From: Omphalotus guepiniiformis
Taxonomy: Eukaryota; Basidiomycota; Agaricomycetes; Agaricales; Omphalotaceae
Length of the DNA stretch: 64,000 nucleotides
Direction: 5' to 3'
Assembly (NCBI GenBank): GCA_028554645.1
Contig: JAQOOI010000070.1
Location: forward strand, 1,798,001 to 1,862,000
Shown: positions 1 through 11,723 of the stretch, in pieces
Layout of the letters: each line of letters starts with the position of its first letter
How positions within the stretch are numbered: position 1 is the first letter of the stretch
The notes under the pieces: model-generated
What the model was told of the DNA's origin: nothing
Database searches by the model: none
What the model saw: only the letters and a program-made list of their open reading frames with translations
Translations under genes and position numbers: made by a program

Positions 1-2190
1 TCCAGGATCTCCGGGAATAGAACAAGATATAGGCGTAGTAAAACACCTATGGAAAATCCCTGAAGATCAGCTTATTCCAGTATTTGGCGTCTGTCTCGGT
101 TTACAAAGTCTGGCGATTGAGTACGGGGCAAAGCTTAAACGTCTCGATGTGGTTAAACACGGACAGGTATCTCGTGTGATGCATGAAGGGAGAGATTTAT
201 TTGAGGGTGTTGGGGAGGTTGATGCGGTTAGGTATCATTCGCTTTGTGTTGAGGTTGAAGTAGGAGGGGAAATTGAAACGCTTGCTTGGGCTGATGATGG
301 AGTTGAGGAGAATGGAGTTGTGGTTATGGCGGTGAAACATCGATATAAACCGTTTTGGGGTGTACAGTATCATCCTGAATCGGTTTTGACTGAAGGAGGA
401 GGGTTGAAAGTCTTGCAGAATTTTTGGAAGTTGGCATCTCAGTGGTCGAGGAAAAGGGGTCGAGGTCCGTTGGATTCATCTGTGCTTGGCGTTGTTGGAC
501 ATCCGTGGCCACATATTAACTCCTACGACGTTCCACCCTCACATTCAATGACTCGGCTTCATGTCAAAACGGAAGTCCTCGAGAAACTAGATGTTTCAAT
601 CCCGGGTATCTGCGAGATGTTGGGTGTGCGAAACGAGAACTCCCCGTTCGTGATGTTAGACTCCGCAGCGAATCCAGGTCAATTCTCCATCATTGCTTCG
701 TTGATGCCGACGTCTCTCCAGATCTTATATTCCATCGGAGATCCTCACGTCACGTTAAAACGTGGAAATACCACCACTTACGAATCGTTGGGAACCATCG
801 ATATCTGGTCTTGGTTAGGTGATTTCATGCGATACTTTTCCGTCGATGGAGGAAGTGAGGAAGTTCCATTTTGGGGAGGGTTAATTGGTATGTTGAGTTA
901 TGAACTTGGTGTTCATTCACTTGACGTACCGTTACGATCGAATCGAACGTGTGATGGGAAAAAGCATTATGATGTGAATTTGGTTTTTGTTGAAAGAAGT
1001 GTTGTGGTTGATTCAAAGATGGGACGGGTTTATGTGCAATCTGTTGTTCCGGGTGATGAAGCTTGGATAGCAGGGACGATTGCGAAATTGCGTCTTCAGG
1101 CCGCGGAGGAGTCGGCACCGGCATTGGAACCTACCATAGATCCCAAAGCATCTTCTCACCAACAACAACGTCCGACTGTTCAACTCCCCGATCGAGATTT
1201 ATATATCTCTCGAATCCACGAAGCAAAAGCATACCTCCGTTCAGGAGATTCCTACGAACTCTGTTTAACCGCCAACACTCATCTAACACTTCCCAAGACC
1301 ATCTCTTCATGGGATCGATACAAACTTCTCCGAAAAACAAACCCTGCTCCATATTCCGCTTACATTCGTCTAAACCCAACAACATTCCTATCCTCATCAC
1401 CCGAACGATTTCTTTCATACTCTCGACCACCGGAATCTTTATGTCAACTACGTCCTATAAAAGGAACCATACGCAAATCCGGTTCTGGCGCGGGGATCAA
1501 TCGCGCGTACGCGGAGAAAGCTCTGAGGGGGAGTAATAAAGAGGTTGCTGAGAATCTGATGATTGTTGATTTGATAAGACATGATTTACATGGTGTAGTT
1601 GGGTTGGATGTGGTTGTGAAGCAATTTTGTAGTGTTGAGGAGTATGAGACTGTTTGGCAGATGGTTAGTGTTATTGAAGGGAGACTTCCGAGTGGACTGG
1701 GGAAAGGGAATATTCTTGGGTGGGAGGTTTTAGGGAAGAGTTTACCACCAGGTGAGCGTGATCATTATCATTAAAAAAACGTATCGGTCGGTGTGTGTGA
1801 CTGATAGCTCGGCGCTTTTGACTTGACTTAACAGGCAGTATGACTGGTGCGCCGAAAAAACGCAGCGTAGAGATTCTACAAACTCTCGAAGATGAAGATC
1901 GAAGTATTTACTCTGGTGTATTTGGATATTGGTGCGTCGGTGGAGGGGGTGATTGGTCCGTGGTGATTCGTAGTTGTTTCAAGCACGACTTGGAGTCTGA
2001 ATCTGAACTTGACGCTCGGAATGGTAAACCTTCTACTGAATCTGAACGATGGACTGTTGGAGCTGGGGGTGCGATAACTGCACTGTCTGATCCAGAGGCG
2101 GAGTGGGAAGAGATGGTGGTTAAACTTCAGAGTGTTTTAGGAGCTTTTGGAGTTGCAGATTCGGATTCGAAGGGTTCGGGGACGACGTGA
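1..2190 (+). CDS. Aminodeoxychorismate synthase (fused amidotransferase/PabB type), 5' end cut off
   Basis: Makes 4-amino-4-deoxychorismate from chorismate and glutamine for p-aminobenzoate and folate synthesis; cytosolic. The frame is open from base 2. It shows a glutamine amidotransferase tail (GVCLG nucleophile-elbow motif near base 105; YHPE with the catalytic His and Glu near 370), then the chorismate-binding PabB half. Signatures are SYELCLTAN (about 1250), ENLMIVDLIRHDLH (about 1550) and PPGSMTGAPK at the splice junction. One intron, 1752-1834 (gtgagc...acag), joins PPG to SMTGAP; the model is join(<1..1751,1835..2190). The amidotransferase N terminus lies before the window. Anthranilate synthase is the main alternative, but the domain order (amidotransferase N-terminal) and the ELCLTAN signature favour aminodeoxychorismate synthase. 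It looks intact and is probably a housekeeping gene bordering the cluster. Confidence 0.9.
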
Positions 2191-2838
2191 AGGGTATCTA
2201 TTGAATTATTAATTGTTTTCTATGTGTTTACGCTCGCTTACTTATCCTTGGTGGATGTGGGTGAGGTATACCTATGAGCAGACGATATGTCTGTAACTAC
2301 TATCAGTTGTCGGAATGTACGGGTTCATACAAACCTTCGGTATAACTTGCAACGATAGAACTGAAGCGGATAACGCACTTCCGGGCCTCCTCAGCGCTCA
2401 GCGCCAGAATGAACTCTCAACGTAACGGTCAACGTTCAGTACTAGTGTCATGAACGTCCTTCACGATACTTAGTACCAGCACTGCCGTCATCCCAGCAAA
2501 ACCTCCGCTGACAAATCCTGCTCAGGCCTTCAAAACCGTCGGCCGCAATCCATTCAAAAACTTCCTTTCTCTATCAACTACGTTCACCTGCGTCTCCTCA
2601 TCGGTCTCATCAACGGGATGAACGGCTTCGTTCATCTACCCGACATCGATCCATCGCCTTGTTGATCCGCTCGAACAGGATCCAATCTCACAACGTAGGA
2701 CCTCACTAGTATGAGATAAAAGACTCAAAAAGAAGCATATCGAAGGGACTGCAGTTTGCAATATTCGCATCCAAGATATATCGTGCAAGTAATGACAGAA
2801 TTCGGATTACCCAAGGGGTGCCATTACCAAAATTTGAA
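2191..2838. other. Gene-free stretch holding a dispersed repeat arm
   Basis: No coding sequence is recognised. Most of the stretch (2276-2598) is an inverted copy of 20759-21047. The remainder, up to the P450 stop codon at 2839, shows nothing recognisable. Confidence 0.6.
2276..2598 (+). repeat. Left arm of an 18-kb-spaced inverted repeat
   Basis: Runs such as gcagacgatatgtctgtaac, cggtataacttgcaacgata and gtgtcatgaacgtccttcac recur as reverse complements at 20759-21047, in the same order and with scattered substitutions and indels. A shorter diverged relative (around accgtcggccgcaa) occurs at about 45435-45490. This is most likely a dispersed repeat family. The two arms flank the P450/terpene synthase/GH131 block. 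Confidence 0.75.
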
Positions 2839-4822
2839 TCACAAGAGTCCATGTACTTCTTTCGTTGCCGCAAGAATAGCGGGTACTTCAGGAAAACGGG
2901 GCGTAGCCACACAGTCGAAAGGAACCGGACGTCTAAGAGAAACAATGAGCAAATTACGTTTCTGATGGGGGACACAAAATGAGAATGAGACGCACACACT
3001 AAGCCCTTGAGTTACTTCGTCGTCTTCAACCGGCAGAATATCTTTACCATTCGCGTCCTTGGGTGGAAGGATATTACAAGCCCACAAAATACACGCGATA
3101 TCGATGAACAACGCATTGTTCGCGACATGTCGACCTACGCAGATACGACGTCCGAATCCGAATGTAAAATGTGACTCGTCCTTCGTGTCTGCCACTGCCG
3201 GTGCGATCTTTCCGTCGACGATGTGTCGCTCCGGTACGAACTTCGTCGCGTTTGGACCGTAAATGTCAGGGTCCCGGTTCAATGACCACACGTTGGCGAT
3301 GACAGTGGTACCTTTCGGGATGTAGTAACCCTCGTACCAATCATGTTCGGTAGATCGATGGGGCACACCAAGGGGATCAATAGGACGCAAGCGCAATGAC
3401 TCTTTGACGATGCCGCGGATGTAAGCTGTAAAGAGAAATGTAATACTGATACAGGCCAGTAGTTGTTCGGAGACTCACGCAGGTGTTCATAGTCGGCAAA
3501 CGATGGCATGCGCGAACGACCAACGACAGCGTCGAGTTCTTCCTGGGCCTTCTTCTGGACTTCTGGGTTCAGCAGCATTGCATGCATGAACCATTCAAGG
3601 GTTGCAGATAGCTACCTGAGATGTTAGAAAATGCAGCGCCATCATGGTCAGGAGGTAGGAAAAATATCTCACAGAGTCGGCTCCTGCTGCACTGTAACAA
3701 AGCAATTTAGATAGCTGGATCATGTGTATTCAATGGCTACTTACTATATGATTCCGGCGAGATATGCAGCTTCACTGTCGCTGAATCCATTCGTCTTATC
3801 CTTTATGATTGTGGCACAAAAACTTGGCCGTTCATCACCAGCAAGCTATCATCAAATAATCTTAATAGCAGCAATGCCTCCGAAGTGAACACCAACAATA
3901 CTTACCACACGTTGGCGGACATCATTGTATAGCCCCTTTAACACGACTAAATCCTTCTTGTACCACTCTTCCGCATACTTCTTCCAAGGTGCGATCGAAG
4001 AGGGGAGATACTTCATCCAGGTGAACATTTCCACATAATGTGCACCAGGAAAGGCTGCTCGAGTTAACCGCGCAACAAAGTCATTGACATACACAACAGA
4101 TGGCTCGTTCTCGTCTTTGATGAGAGGCGTGTCGTAAATGAGACCCATGAGACCAGAGGCGCTAGCGCGAGACACGTGCTTATCCCATAATTTGGTATCT
4201 CGGAGTATCGTGTCGGCAAGGTAAATTGCTTCAGTTGCCAGAACAGGATAGTAGTCCTTCACGACACCCTTGTGAAGACCCTCGTGAGACGTGCGTCGCA
4301 TCCTTCGCCATCTGCAAATGGGAGAGTTAGCGGTATGAGAAATTAAAAACACTCCGGCACTCACAAATCGTCGTGCTGTCGGAATCCAAGATGCAAGCTT
4401 CCTGACATTATTTCAAACGCAACAATGTTACGAGGTCTGTCGGAGTATATCCCTGCCCGACGGTCAAGAAGGTCTGCTGCTGCCTTATGGGAGTTGAGAA
4501 TGAGCACATTCTTTCCAGCGAGGTTGAGGTACACGAGAGGACCTAATTATTTGCAAGTGAATGATAGGCACGACAGATATTAAAACATTCACATACCAAA
4601 CTCTGCTTTCCATCGAGTGAACTCTTTCCATGCTTCAGTCGATACTTGGAAGAGATTGCCAACAAATGGAAGACCTTTTGGACCAGGAGGTAATTTCCCT
4701 TTCAATGAGGTGCGAGAAAAGCAAACGGCAATGACAATGGCGCACAGAACAACCCACAGCTTGGATGTAAGCGCTGTCCCTAGCATAGATTTCCAAGAGG
4801 AAGCCAAAATCGAATCCATCAT
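2839..4822 (-). CDS. Cytochrome P450, paralogue 1
   Basis: Membrane-anchored E-class fungal P450, expected to hydroxylate or oxidise a lipophilic substrate using a reductase partner at the ER. Eight exons give 528 residues: complement(join(2839..2932,2996..3425,3479..3611,3673..3691,3745..3845,3906..4311,4365..4542,4597..4822)). All junctions are GT-AG and in phase. Visible features are a hydrophobic N-terminal anchor, the proline hinge KLPPGPKGLP, I-helix AAGADS encoded mainly by a 19-nt microexon, ExxR in KESLRLRP, FVPERH, and the haem loop FGFGRRICVGRH. The usual I-helix Thr is Ser here. It resembles the agaricomycete family often auto-labelled O-methylsterigmatocystin oxidoreductase-like; its substrate is unknown. 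The start is ATGATG at 4822; the second ATG is equally possible. Confidence 0.88.
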
Positions 4823-4984
4823 CCCCGGTGGTTAACCAAGTGAAACTGGGGTTGCTAAGAAGCAATTTTAAAGCAAAATTCGCTATGTAGACACCTCGTT
4901 TAGCAATCGGTACAAAGGAGTTTAGTGGAGGAGCTCGGAAACTTGCGAGGTCGCAGCCTGTCGCAGCTTTAAAATTCTGGGCTG

Positions 4985-5180
4985 AGCACAACTTTACGTC
5001 AATTCCAGGACGTAGCTTCCCCTTCCACAAGAAGCGAGAAAAAGCAAATTTGCATGACAATGGCAATAGCCCATAGAACGACCCAGAGCTCCAAGTTCAC
5101 GCATAAAGCACCGCCGCTAGCATTGATTCCCTAGAGAAAGCCATTGTCGACTCAGAATACATCGCCCACGGCGATGAAAG
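4985..5180 (-). pseudogene. Relic of P450 exon 1 (copy A)
   Basis: The plus-strand text aligns by eye with P450 exon 1 near 30300-30460: the cttccccttccacaagaagc hinge region, catagaacgacccagagctc, then agaaagccattgtcgactca. Frame breaks and the absence of exons 2-8 mark it as a relic of a tandem duplication. Confidence 0.55.
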
Positions 5181-5334
5181 GGTTGCTTCTGACGTAGAAG
5201 AAAGCTTTTTAAAGCTATCTTTGAGCTAGGTCGGTACAAACAGAGATTAGTCGAGGGAGCTCGAATGCTTGCGATCGATGCTCTTCGTCGCTTCAAACGG
5301 ATATTTCGAACATCGCTACGTCAACTCCGGAAGA

Positions 5335-5510
5335 CAGGAAGCTCTGTTGGACCAGGAGGTAGCGTCCCCTTCCACGAGACGCGAGTTAGAGATAATGACA
5401 ATGGCGATGGCGCATAGAACGACCCGCAGCATCAAGTTCACGCATATAAGCACCTCCTCTAGCATTGATTCCCAAAGGGTGGATTCTTGTAGAAAAAGCA
5501 TGTTTTTTGC
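5335..5510 (-). pseudogene. Relic of P450 exon 1 (copy B)
   Basis: A second degenerate copy of the same exon region: ggaccaggaggtagcgtccc is the proline hinge, followed by the anchor segment and a start-like region. It lies about 340 bp from copy A in the same order and orientation. No downstream exons follow. Confidence 0.55.
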
Positions 5511-5620
5511 TCGGCACCTTGTTCAGAAATCGGAGCAAAAAGAGACTAGTCGACGAGCTCGAATCCTTGTGGTCACCACTTTGAACGAGTATGGGCAAAT
5601 TTCGAGTGGGATCACATCAA

Positions 5621-5929
5621 AAGTGTCCGTCTATCCCTCATTAGCGCAGTTCTCCAACAGTTCTGGATGCTGGGGTCCTGGGTATGTGAAAAGAGAGAAA
5701 GGAGTGGATTCTCGAAAGTGGAACGAACAGAATGGAACCTAACAGAACCCTACACACAGGTGAGGACGAATTCGCTGGTCCGTCAAGTATTCGTCTATCC
5801 CTCATTAGCAGTTCTCCAACAGTTCTCGGTAGTCCTTGATGCGTGGAAGGAAAGAAAGGAATGGATTTTTCGAAAGTGGAACGAACAGAATAGAACCCTA
5901 TACACAGGTTGAAGACGAATTCCCTGGTG
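5621..5929. repeat. Direct tandem duplication of about 150 bp
   Basis: Copy one (5621-5780) and copy two (5785-5929) share cgtctatccctcattagc, gttctccaacagttct, cgaaagtggaacgaacagaa and cacaggt(t)ga(g/a)gacgaattc in the same order. Confidence 0.75.
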
Positions 5930-6160
5930 GGTGCATGGAAGGAAAGAGTACTAGGTGGACTCGGGATTGGCTTGTCTGACAGGAGCATTGGAATCAAACA
6001 TCCTCACAGCAATTCAAAATTGAATGAAAAATTTAAATAAATAAATAAAAAGGACATCCTGCAACTGTGTAACGCAAAATTTACTGTACAAAACGACTCT
6101 AAAACGACTCTGAACTTCGTACCAACTCATAAAATGCACTCGAAACACCACCTCAATGAA

Positions 6161-8163
6161 TCACGAAAGGCTATGTACCTCTTTGGTTGCCGCAAGAATC
6201 GCCGCAACTTCAGGGAACCGTGGTGTAGTAACACAGTCGAACGGAATCGGACGTCTATCAGTATAAAAAGATAGAAAAGGATCAGTTTCACAAACAAAGA
6301 CGCGCAAAAAATATGGTAAACGTACACAACAAGCCCATGATTTACTTCATCATCATCAATAGGTAAAATTTCTTTACCATTCGCATCCTTGGGTGGAAGG
6401 ATGTTACAAGCCCACAAAATACACGCAATATCGATGAACAACGCATTGTTCGCGACATGCCGACCCACGCAAATACGACGTCCGAATCCGAATGTGAAAT
6501 GCGATTCGTCCTTGGTATCTACCACTGCCGGTGCGATCTTTCCATTGACGATATGTCGCTCTGGTACGAACTTCGTCGCGTTTGGACCGTAGATATCCGG
6601 ATCCCGGTTCAATGACCATACGTTGGCGATGACAGTGGTACCTTTCGGGATGTAGTAACCATCGTACCAATCGTCTTCGATAGAACGGTGGGGCAGGCCA
6701 ACGGGGTCAACAGGACGCAAACGGAGTGCTTCTTTGACGATTCCCCGGATGTAAGCTGTAGAGTAGACGTTAGAATATACCAAGCCTAGAGAAGTTCGGA
6801 ACCTTACGCAGGTGTTCAAAGTCAGCAAAAGATGGCATACGCGAACGACCAACGACGGCATCGAGTTCTTCGTGCGCCTTTTTCTGGACGTCTGGGTTGA
6901 GAAGCATCGCGTGCATGAACCATGCAAGGACAGCAGAAGACTACGCGAGATATCAGCAAATGGTGCATGAGACAGAAGAAAAATACCTCACAGTTTCGGC
7001 CCCTGCTGCGCTATACACAACAGATCCTTAGCAAGTCGGTTCATTTGATCATGCAAGGTCGAATACTCACTACATAGTACCAGCGAGATACGCAGCTTCG
7101 GTATCGTTGAATTCATTCATCTTATCCTTGATAATCGTAGCGCAGAAACTCGGCCGTTCGTCACCAGCAAGCTAATAAATCTTCTCAGCACCAGCGCCAC
7201 ACCTCAATGACAGCAACACTTACCACACGTTGGCGGACCTCATTATATAGCCCCTTAAACATGGTTGCATCCTTCTGATACCAATCCTCCGCATACTTCT
7301 TCCAAGGTGCGATCGAAGAAGGGAGATACTTCATCCAAGTAAACATCTCCACATAATGGGCACCAGGGAAAGCAGCCCGAGTTAACCGAGCAACAAAGTC
7401 ATTGATATACGCCACCGATGGTTCGTTTTCGTCTTTGATGAGAGGCGTGTCGTAAGTGAGACTCATGATACCAGAGGCGGCGGCGCGACGTAGGTGATTA
7501 TCCCATGATTTGGCATCTCGGAGGAGCGCATCGGCAAGGTAGATCGCTTCGGTTGTTTGAACGGGATAGTAGTCTTTTACGACACCCTTGTGGAGACCTT
7601 CATGAGCTGCTCGCCTCATCCGGCGCCATCTGTAAAGGGAAGAATGAGTGGCGTGAAACATAGGTAAGGGGTTTGGGCTTGCACTCACAGGTCATCATAC
7701 CGTCTGAACACGACCAGCAAGCCTGCGGTCAGTATTTCCGACGCGACGATATTACGAGGTCTATCAGAGTATATCCCAGCTCGACGATCGAGAAGGTCTG
7801 CAGCCACCTTATGGGAGTTGATAATGAGCATATTTTTTCCGGCGAGGTTGAGATACACGAGGGGGCCTAGGCGAGTTCATGAATAAGGATTTTTGACGTG
7901 AAGAGTCCGAAAAAGATGTCCAACGTACCAAACTCCCCTTTCCACTGAGTGAACTCCTTCCATGCTTCAGTGGATACTTGGAAGAGATTACCAAAAAGCG
8001 GAAGACCCTTTGGTCCAGGAGGTAACTTTCCCTTCCACGAGAGACGAGAAGAGCTGATGACTCTCGCGATAGCGAAAATGCCCAAAAAAATCCAGATCTT
8101 GTTAACACTCGCGAGTATCTCCTTCGTCGTCGCCAGCGTTGAAGAATCCCAATTGAAAGCCAT
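6161..8163 (-). CDS. Cytochrome P450, paralogue 2
   Basis: Eight-exon P450 of 531 residues: complement(join(6161..6254,6326..6755,6808..6940,6992..7010,7071..7171,7224..7629,7689..7866,7929..8163)). Exons 2-8 have the same lengths as in the 2839-4822 gene (178, 406, 101, 19, 133, 430, 94), so the two are recent tandem duplicates. Features are an N-terminal anchor (WIFLGIFAIARVI), hinge KLPPGPKGLPLFGN, I-helix AAGAET (canonical acidic-Thr pair), KEALRLRP, FVPERH and haem loop FGFGRRICVGRH. The gene is divergent from the terpene synthase, with about 800 bp between starts, so shared promoter control is possible. Confidence 0.9.
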
Positions 8164-8979
8164 GGTTTGCTGGCAAGTCGCAACGGGCGGGTCTTTGGAT
8201 TAGAGTTGACATATTTGTGTTTTGTGTAAACCAATTTGAAGCTTTTCTCATGGCTAGCCAGTTCGTTCAAGACTCGGTACAAATGGAGAATTGGAACGAA
8301 AAACGGTCGAAAACGGTCGAAATTGGCAATCCTCGGCCGTATTCACCACATCACGTGCCCCATTCTTTTATCACTTACGCTTCATCATTCCTTCGGCCGT
8401 ACGTTGGGCGTCGGACTGCTTTGAGACGTATGTAGGCTATGAAATTCTGTACGCTGACCATACGGAAAAACGTACGGTTCTCCTTTTGATGAATGACCGA
8501 CATTGACAACTCTACATCTCTAGATTCAATACATCCAACCAAATTCCCATTCAAGCTTGACGTCCTGCGTCCTGGCCGGCTCTGCTCTAGGTCTTCTCTT
8601 TCATTTTGGGAGGTAAACATATGTTATGCGCTCATAGCTCCTGCAAGAGTCCCTCGATGGACCAGAGTATTGAATACCGTTTATTCAAATCCGAGCCCCA
8701 AACACTAACTTGGGAAGGGCACTCTTCCCGAACCCACAATGTTCGCATTCCAATCATCAATACCACAGCCCAGTTATGGAAATATTACCCCTAGCTGAAT
8801 CACTATTTCTGCGCCAAGCGGCCACGCACTAATGATACCAATGATACATTCTCATCCCATTGGTCCGCTACCTTACCGAATAAAAGACGACCATTTTATC
8901 TCAATTTCTCCTTTCTCAGTTTATCACTCACTCACTTACCCCCTCTCCCCCCAAACGCACCACAACCAACCTTGCCAAA
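8164..8979. promoter_or_regulatory. Divergent intergenic region between P450 paralogue 2 and the sesquiterpene synthase
   Basis: Gene-free. The last 100 bases before the plus-strand ATG are pyrimidine-rich and end in ccttgccaaaATG, a good fungal start context. An AT-rich ccgaataaaagacgacc lies about 100 nt upstream of the ATG. No specific operator is claimed. Confidence 0.4.
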
Positions 8980-10214
8980 ATGATCGCAAAGAACCCTGAA
9001 ATCGATAGGTTTCACATTCCCGATACTCTAGCCAACTGGCCATGGCCTCGTCACCTCAACCCAGCTTACCCAGAGGCCAAAAAAGCCTCTTCGGCTTGGC
9101 TCAGAAGCTTCAACGCTTTCAATGAGAAATCTCAGAAAGCTTTCGATTTATGCGACTTTAGTAAGTGTCTATTCACTCAGAGATTTTAATTCGTGGTTTA
9201 CTGATTTCGACTTTTGCTACGCAAAGACCTTCTTGCTTCGTTGGCATTCCCACTCGCAGATCCTTATTGCTTGCGTTCGGGATGTGATCTCATGAACTGC
9301 TTCTTTATCTTCGACGAATACTCCGACGTTGCTGATCCCCAGACTGTGCGTCAGCAAGCCGACATCATCATGGATGCTATCCGCAACCCACACGTTCCTC
9401 GCCCACGAGGTGAATTCATAGGCGGTGAAGCCCACAGACAGTAAGTTTCTGTTTCGCATTTCGCACCCTCCCCCCACACTAAATACTCAAAATCATTAGA
9501 TTCTGGGAACGTGCGATGCAAGGCGCTACACCCACAGCCCAACGTCGCTTCATCAATACTTACCAACAATATGTTGATTCTGTTGTTCAGCAAGCTACCG
9601 ATAGAGCCGACAACCACATACGAGATGTCGAAGGCTACTTTTCCGTTCGCCGTGATACAATCGGAGCTAAACCTTCCTTCACTTTACTCGAATTCACAAT
9701 GGACATTCCAGATGAAGTCATGGAACACCAAATCATCAAAGACCTCTCTATCTGGTGTATCGACATGCTTATCATCGGTAATGTAAGTCATTCCACCTTT
9801 ACTCTCTTCATTTTTCCCTCAAAATTAAAATTTTTTTTTGTCAAGGACATATGCTCATACAACGTCGAACAAGCCCAAGGAGACGACCTTCACAACCTCG
9901 TAACCATCGTCATGAACCAATACTCTCTCGATCTCCCAAGCGCAATGGAATGGATCGGTAAATTCCACGACGACATCGCCGCTAAATTCATCGAAACATA
10001 CACCAAACTCCCCATCTGGGGCCCAGAAATCGACCCTCAGATCCGTCGTTACGTCGATGGACTCGGAAATTGGGTACGCGGTAACGACGCTTGGAGCTTT
10101 GAGAGTTGGAGATATTTCCGTGGTAAAGGTCCTGAAATTGAGAAAAGTCGTTGGGTTGAACTTATGCCGACGGAAGAGGCGACTATTACACCGAAATCGG
10201 AATCGGATGCTTAA
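8980..10214 (+). CDS. Sesquiterpene synthase (class I terpene cyclase)
   Basis: Cyclises farnesyl diphosphate to a sesquiterpene with Mg2+; cytosolic. Four exons, join(8980..9160,9227..9440,9500..9782,9846..10214), give 348 residues, typical for basidiomycete enzymes. The first metal-binding motif is the DDxxD variant DEYSD (in FIFDEYSDV). The second, NSE-type, is NDICSYNVE, created exactly across the intron 3 junction (N|D). Near the C terminus, [10 protein letters not shown] and ESWRYF match the conserved Arg-Tyr region. The overall look resembles agaricomycete clade III (1,11-cyclising, for example protoilludene-type) enzymes, but clade and product are inferences. Flanking P450s fit a sesquiterpenoid cluster. 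Confidence 0.92.
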
Positions 10215-10482
10215 TTTACTTACTTACATACTGCGTAAAGTTGTTTTTTTTTTCTTTGACGCACGTTCATTTATTGTTGTACCTGATGTAGAGTTCTCTG
10301 GGTACGACAGAGCCATTGTATGATAACGTATTAGAGATGGTTTAAAACCCATGTTTCCATTCATTTCTACCTATCTTATAACTATAGAGAACGATGATAT
10401 TGTTCAAATTTATTCTTATATTATGGGTGCTCCAGTCACTGTCTTCCAAATTCAAACTTCAAGTTTTCGACCAGACTCCAAA
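10215..10482. other. Terpene synthase 3' flank
   Basis: Nothing coding is recognised. The flank is T-rich just after the stop codon and ends at the 7-bp target duplication (10476-10482) of the next element. Confidence 0.5.
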
Positions 10483-10802
10483 CCCAGTGAAAACTCGCTG
10501 TGTTGAGATCGAGTGAGAACGTGGGTAAATCAATTTTCGGTCCGCAAGATCGCTTGGAAACGCGTGAGCGCATAAAATTATATCTTCAACCAACTTCATC
10601 GTTGACTTTGGCAGCTTCGTTGACGTTGACGAGGTCAAATGGATGTTGGAGTTCGTTGAAGGAGCTTTATTTTGACTATTTTTGATTACCAATCATATGT
10701 TCAACCCTGCTTCGCTCGACACTGTCTGTGATGATTATAACTCTTTTGCCTACACTCTCCTCTCCTCTATGACTTTCACTTGGTGTCAAGAGATTCTCAA
10801 TT

Positions 10803-11723
10803 ATGAGCCTCTCTGTGTCAAGGATAAAGCTCAAAAACGCTTACACTGGTGTGTGTCCTGTCCTTTTTCTCTTTCATTCACGATGTTCGTGACACACTAC
10901 CCTAGATGCTGCATCCAAGATCACGTCGTCTTCTTATGCCTCCCCTTCACAAACCAATTCAACTCTCGCTACTACACCTGTCATGCCTCCCTCATACCTT
11001 TCTGCTCCTCTGACGACTCTCGCTCTGACGAGTCCCGACCCAGCACAATCCTCTGCCCCATCACGTCTTCCTGCTCCTCAGTTTGCTCTCACTCTGACGA
11101 GTCTCGACCCAGCACAATCCTCTGTTGTATTACGTCTTCCCGCTCCTCAATCTGCTCTCGCGCCGACGAGTCCCGACCTGGCACATACTACAGTCGCATC
11201 ACTTCCAGCTCCTCAATTTGTTCTCGCTCTGAATCAATTTGCAAGCGCGACTGGCTGGTGTAGATAGCAAAGGGACTGAATACGAGTTTGAAGTATACTG
11301 GAATGAATTGGGTACCAAGGGTCACCAGGTAGAATCTCATTGTTCCTTTGTCTCATTGCCCAATAACTCATTCTGTTTCAGCCTTTCATTGAACACTTGA
11401 AGGAGCTGGTACGTTTCATTTCACATTCATGCTATATTCGTGCTAATCAGTTCTGTTCCTTAGTTACATGCGAAGAAAGAAAAGAAGTGAGTGGGTATTC
11501 GGCAGGATGAAGAAGTGTAGTGAGGATGGTAATAACGGTGGCAGCAACGGAGGAAAAGAAGAAGGAGAAGAAGGAGGGGGAGGAGGGGGAGGAGGGGGAG
11601 GAGGGGGAGGGGGAGGAGGAGCAAGCGCAAGCGGAGGAAGCAGCACAGCGCATAGACTACTACAACCATGTTCTTTCCTACGTGATCCTAATAGATTTTG
11701 CAAGATTTGAGCTGTATAATTGA
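10803..11723 (+). CDS. Hypothetical gene inside the inverted-repeat element
   Basis: Not recognised. A plausible start is ATG at 10803. Intron 10849-10905 (gtgtgt...ctag) joins NAYT to DAASK. Exon 2 encodes a Pro/Ser/Ala/Leu-rich tandem repeat (about 69 bp per unit, 11020-11230). Further coding-like pieces follow in other frames: DSKGTEYEFEVYWNELG (about 11270-11330), then FIEHLKEL between GT...AG introns, then a Glu/Lys-rich tail ending IDYYNHVLS...ELYN at 11723. The junction near 11240-11270 cannot be resolved by eye. It may be a real element-encoded protein or a decayed capture of a host gene. Confidence 0.35.
11010..11235 (+). repeat. Tandem repeat, about 69-bp unit, three copies
   Basis: Units begin gacgagtcccgacc / gacgagtctcgaccc / gacgagtcccgacct, each followed by cagcacaatcctctg-like text and a ctcctca-tttgctctc segment. 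The third unit is slightly shorter and diverged. Unit length is a multiple of three, as in coding minisatellites. Confidence 0.75.

Larger units (their letters stand above)
4823..6160. other. Intergenic stretch with decayed P450 5'-end relics and short tandem repeats
   Basis: Contains no intact gene. On the minus strand, 4985-5180 and 5335-5510 each match exon 1 of the neighbouring P450s in degenerate form: the lysine/proline hinge, the anchor segment, then a start region. They sit in units of roughly 370 bp that share the motif gtcgaggagctcgaa. Further right is a tandem duplication (5621-5929). Confidence 0.6.
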
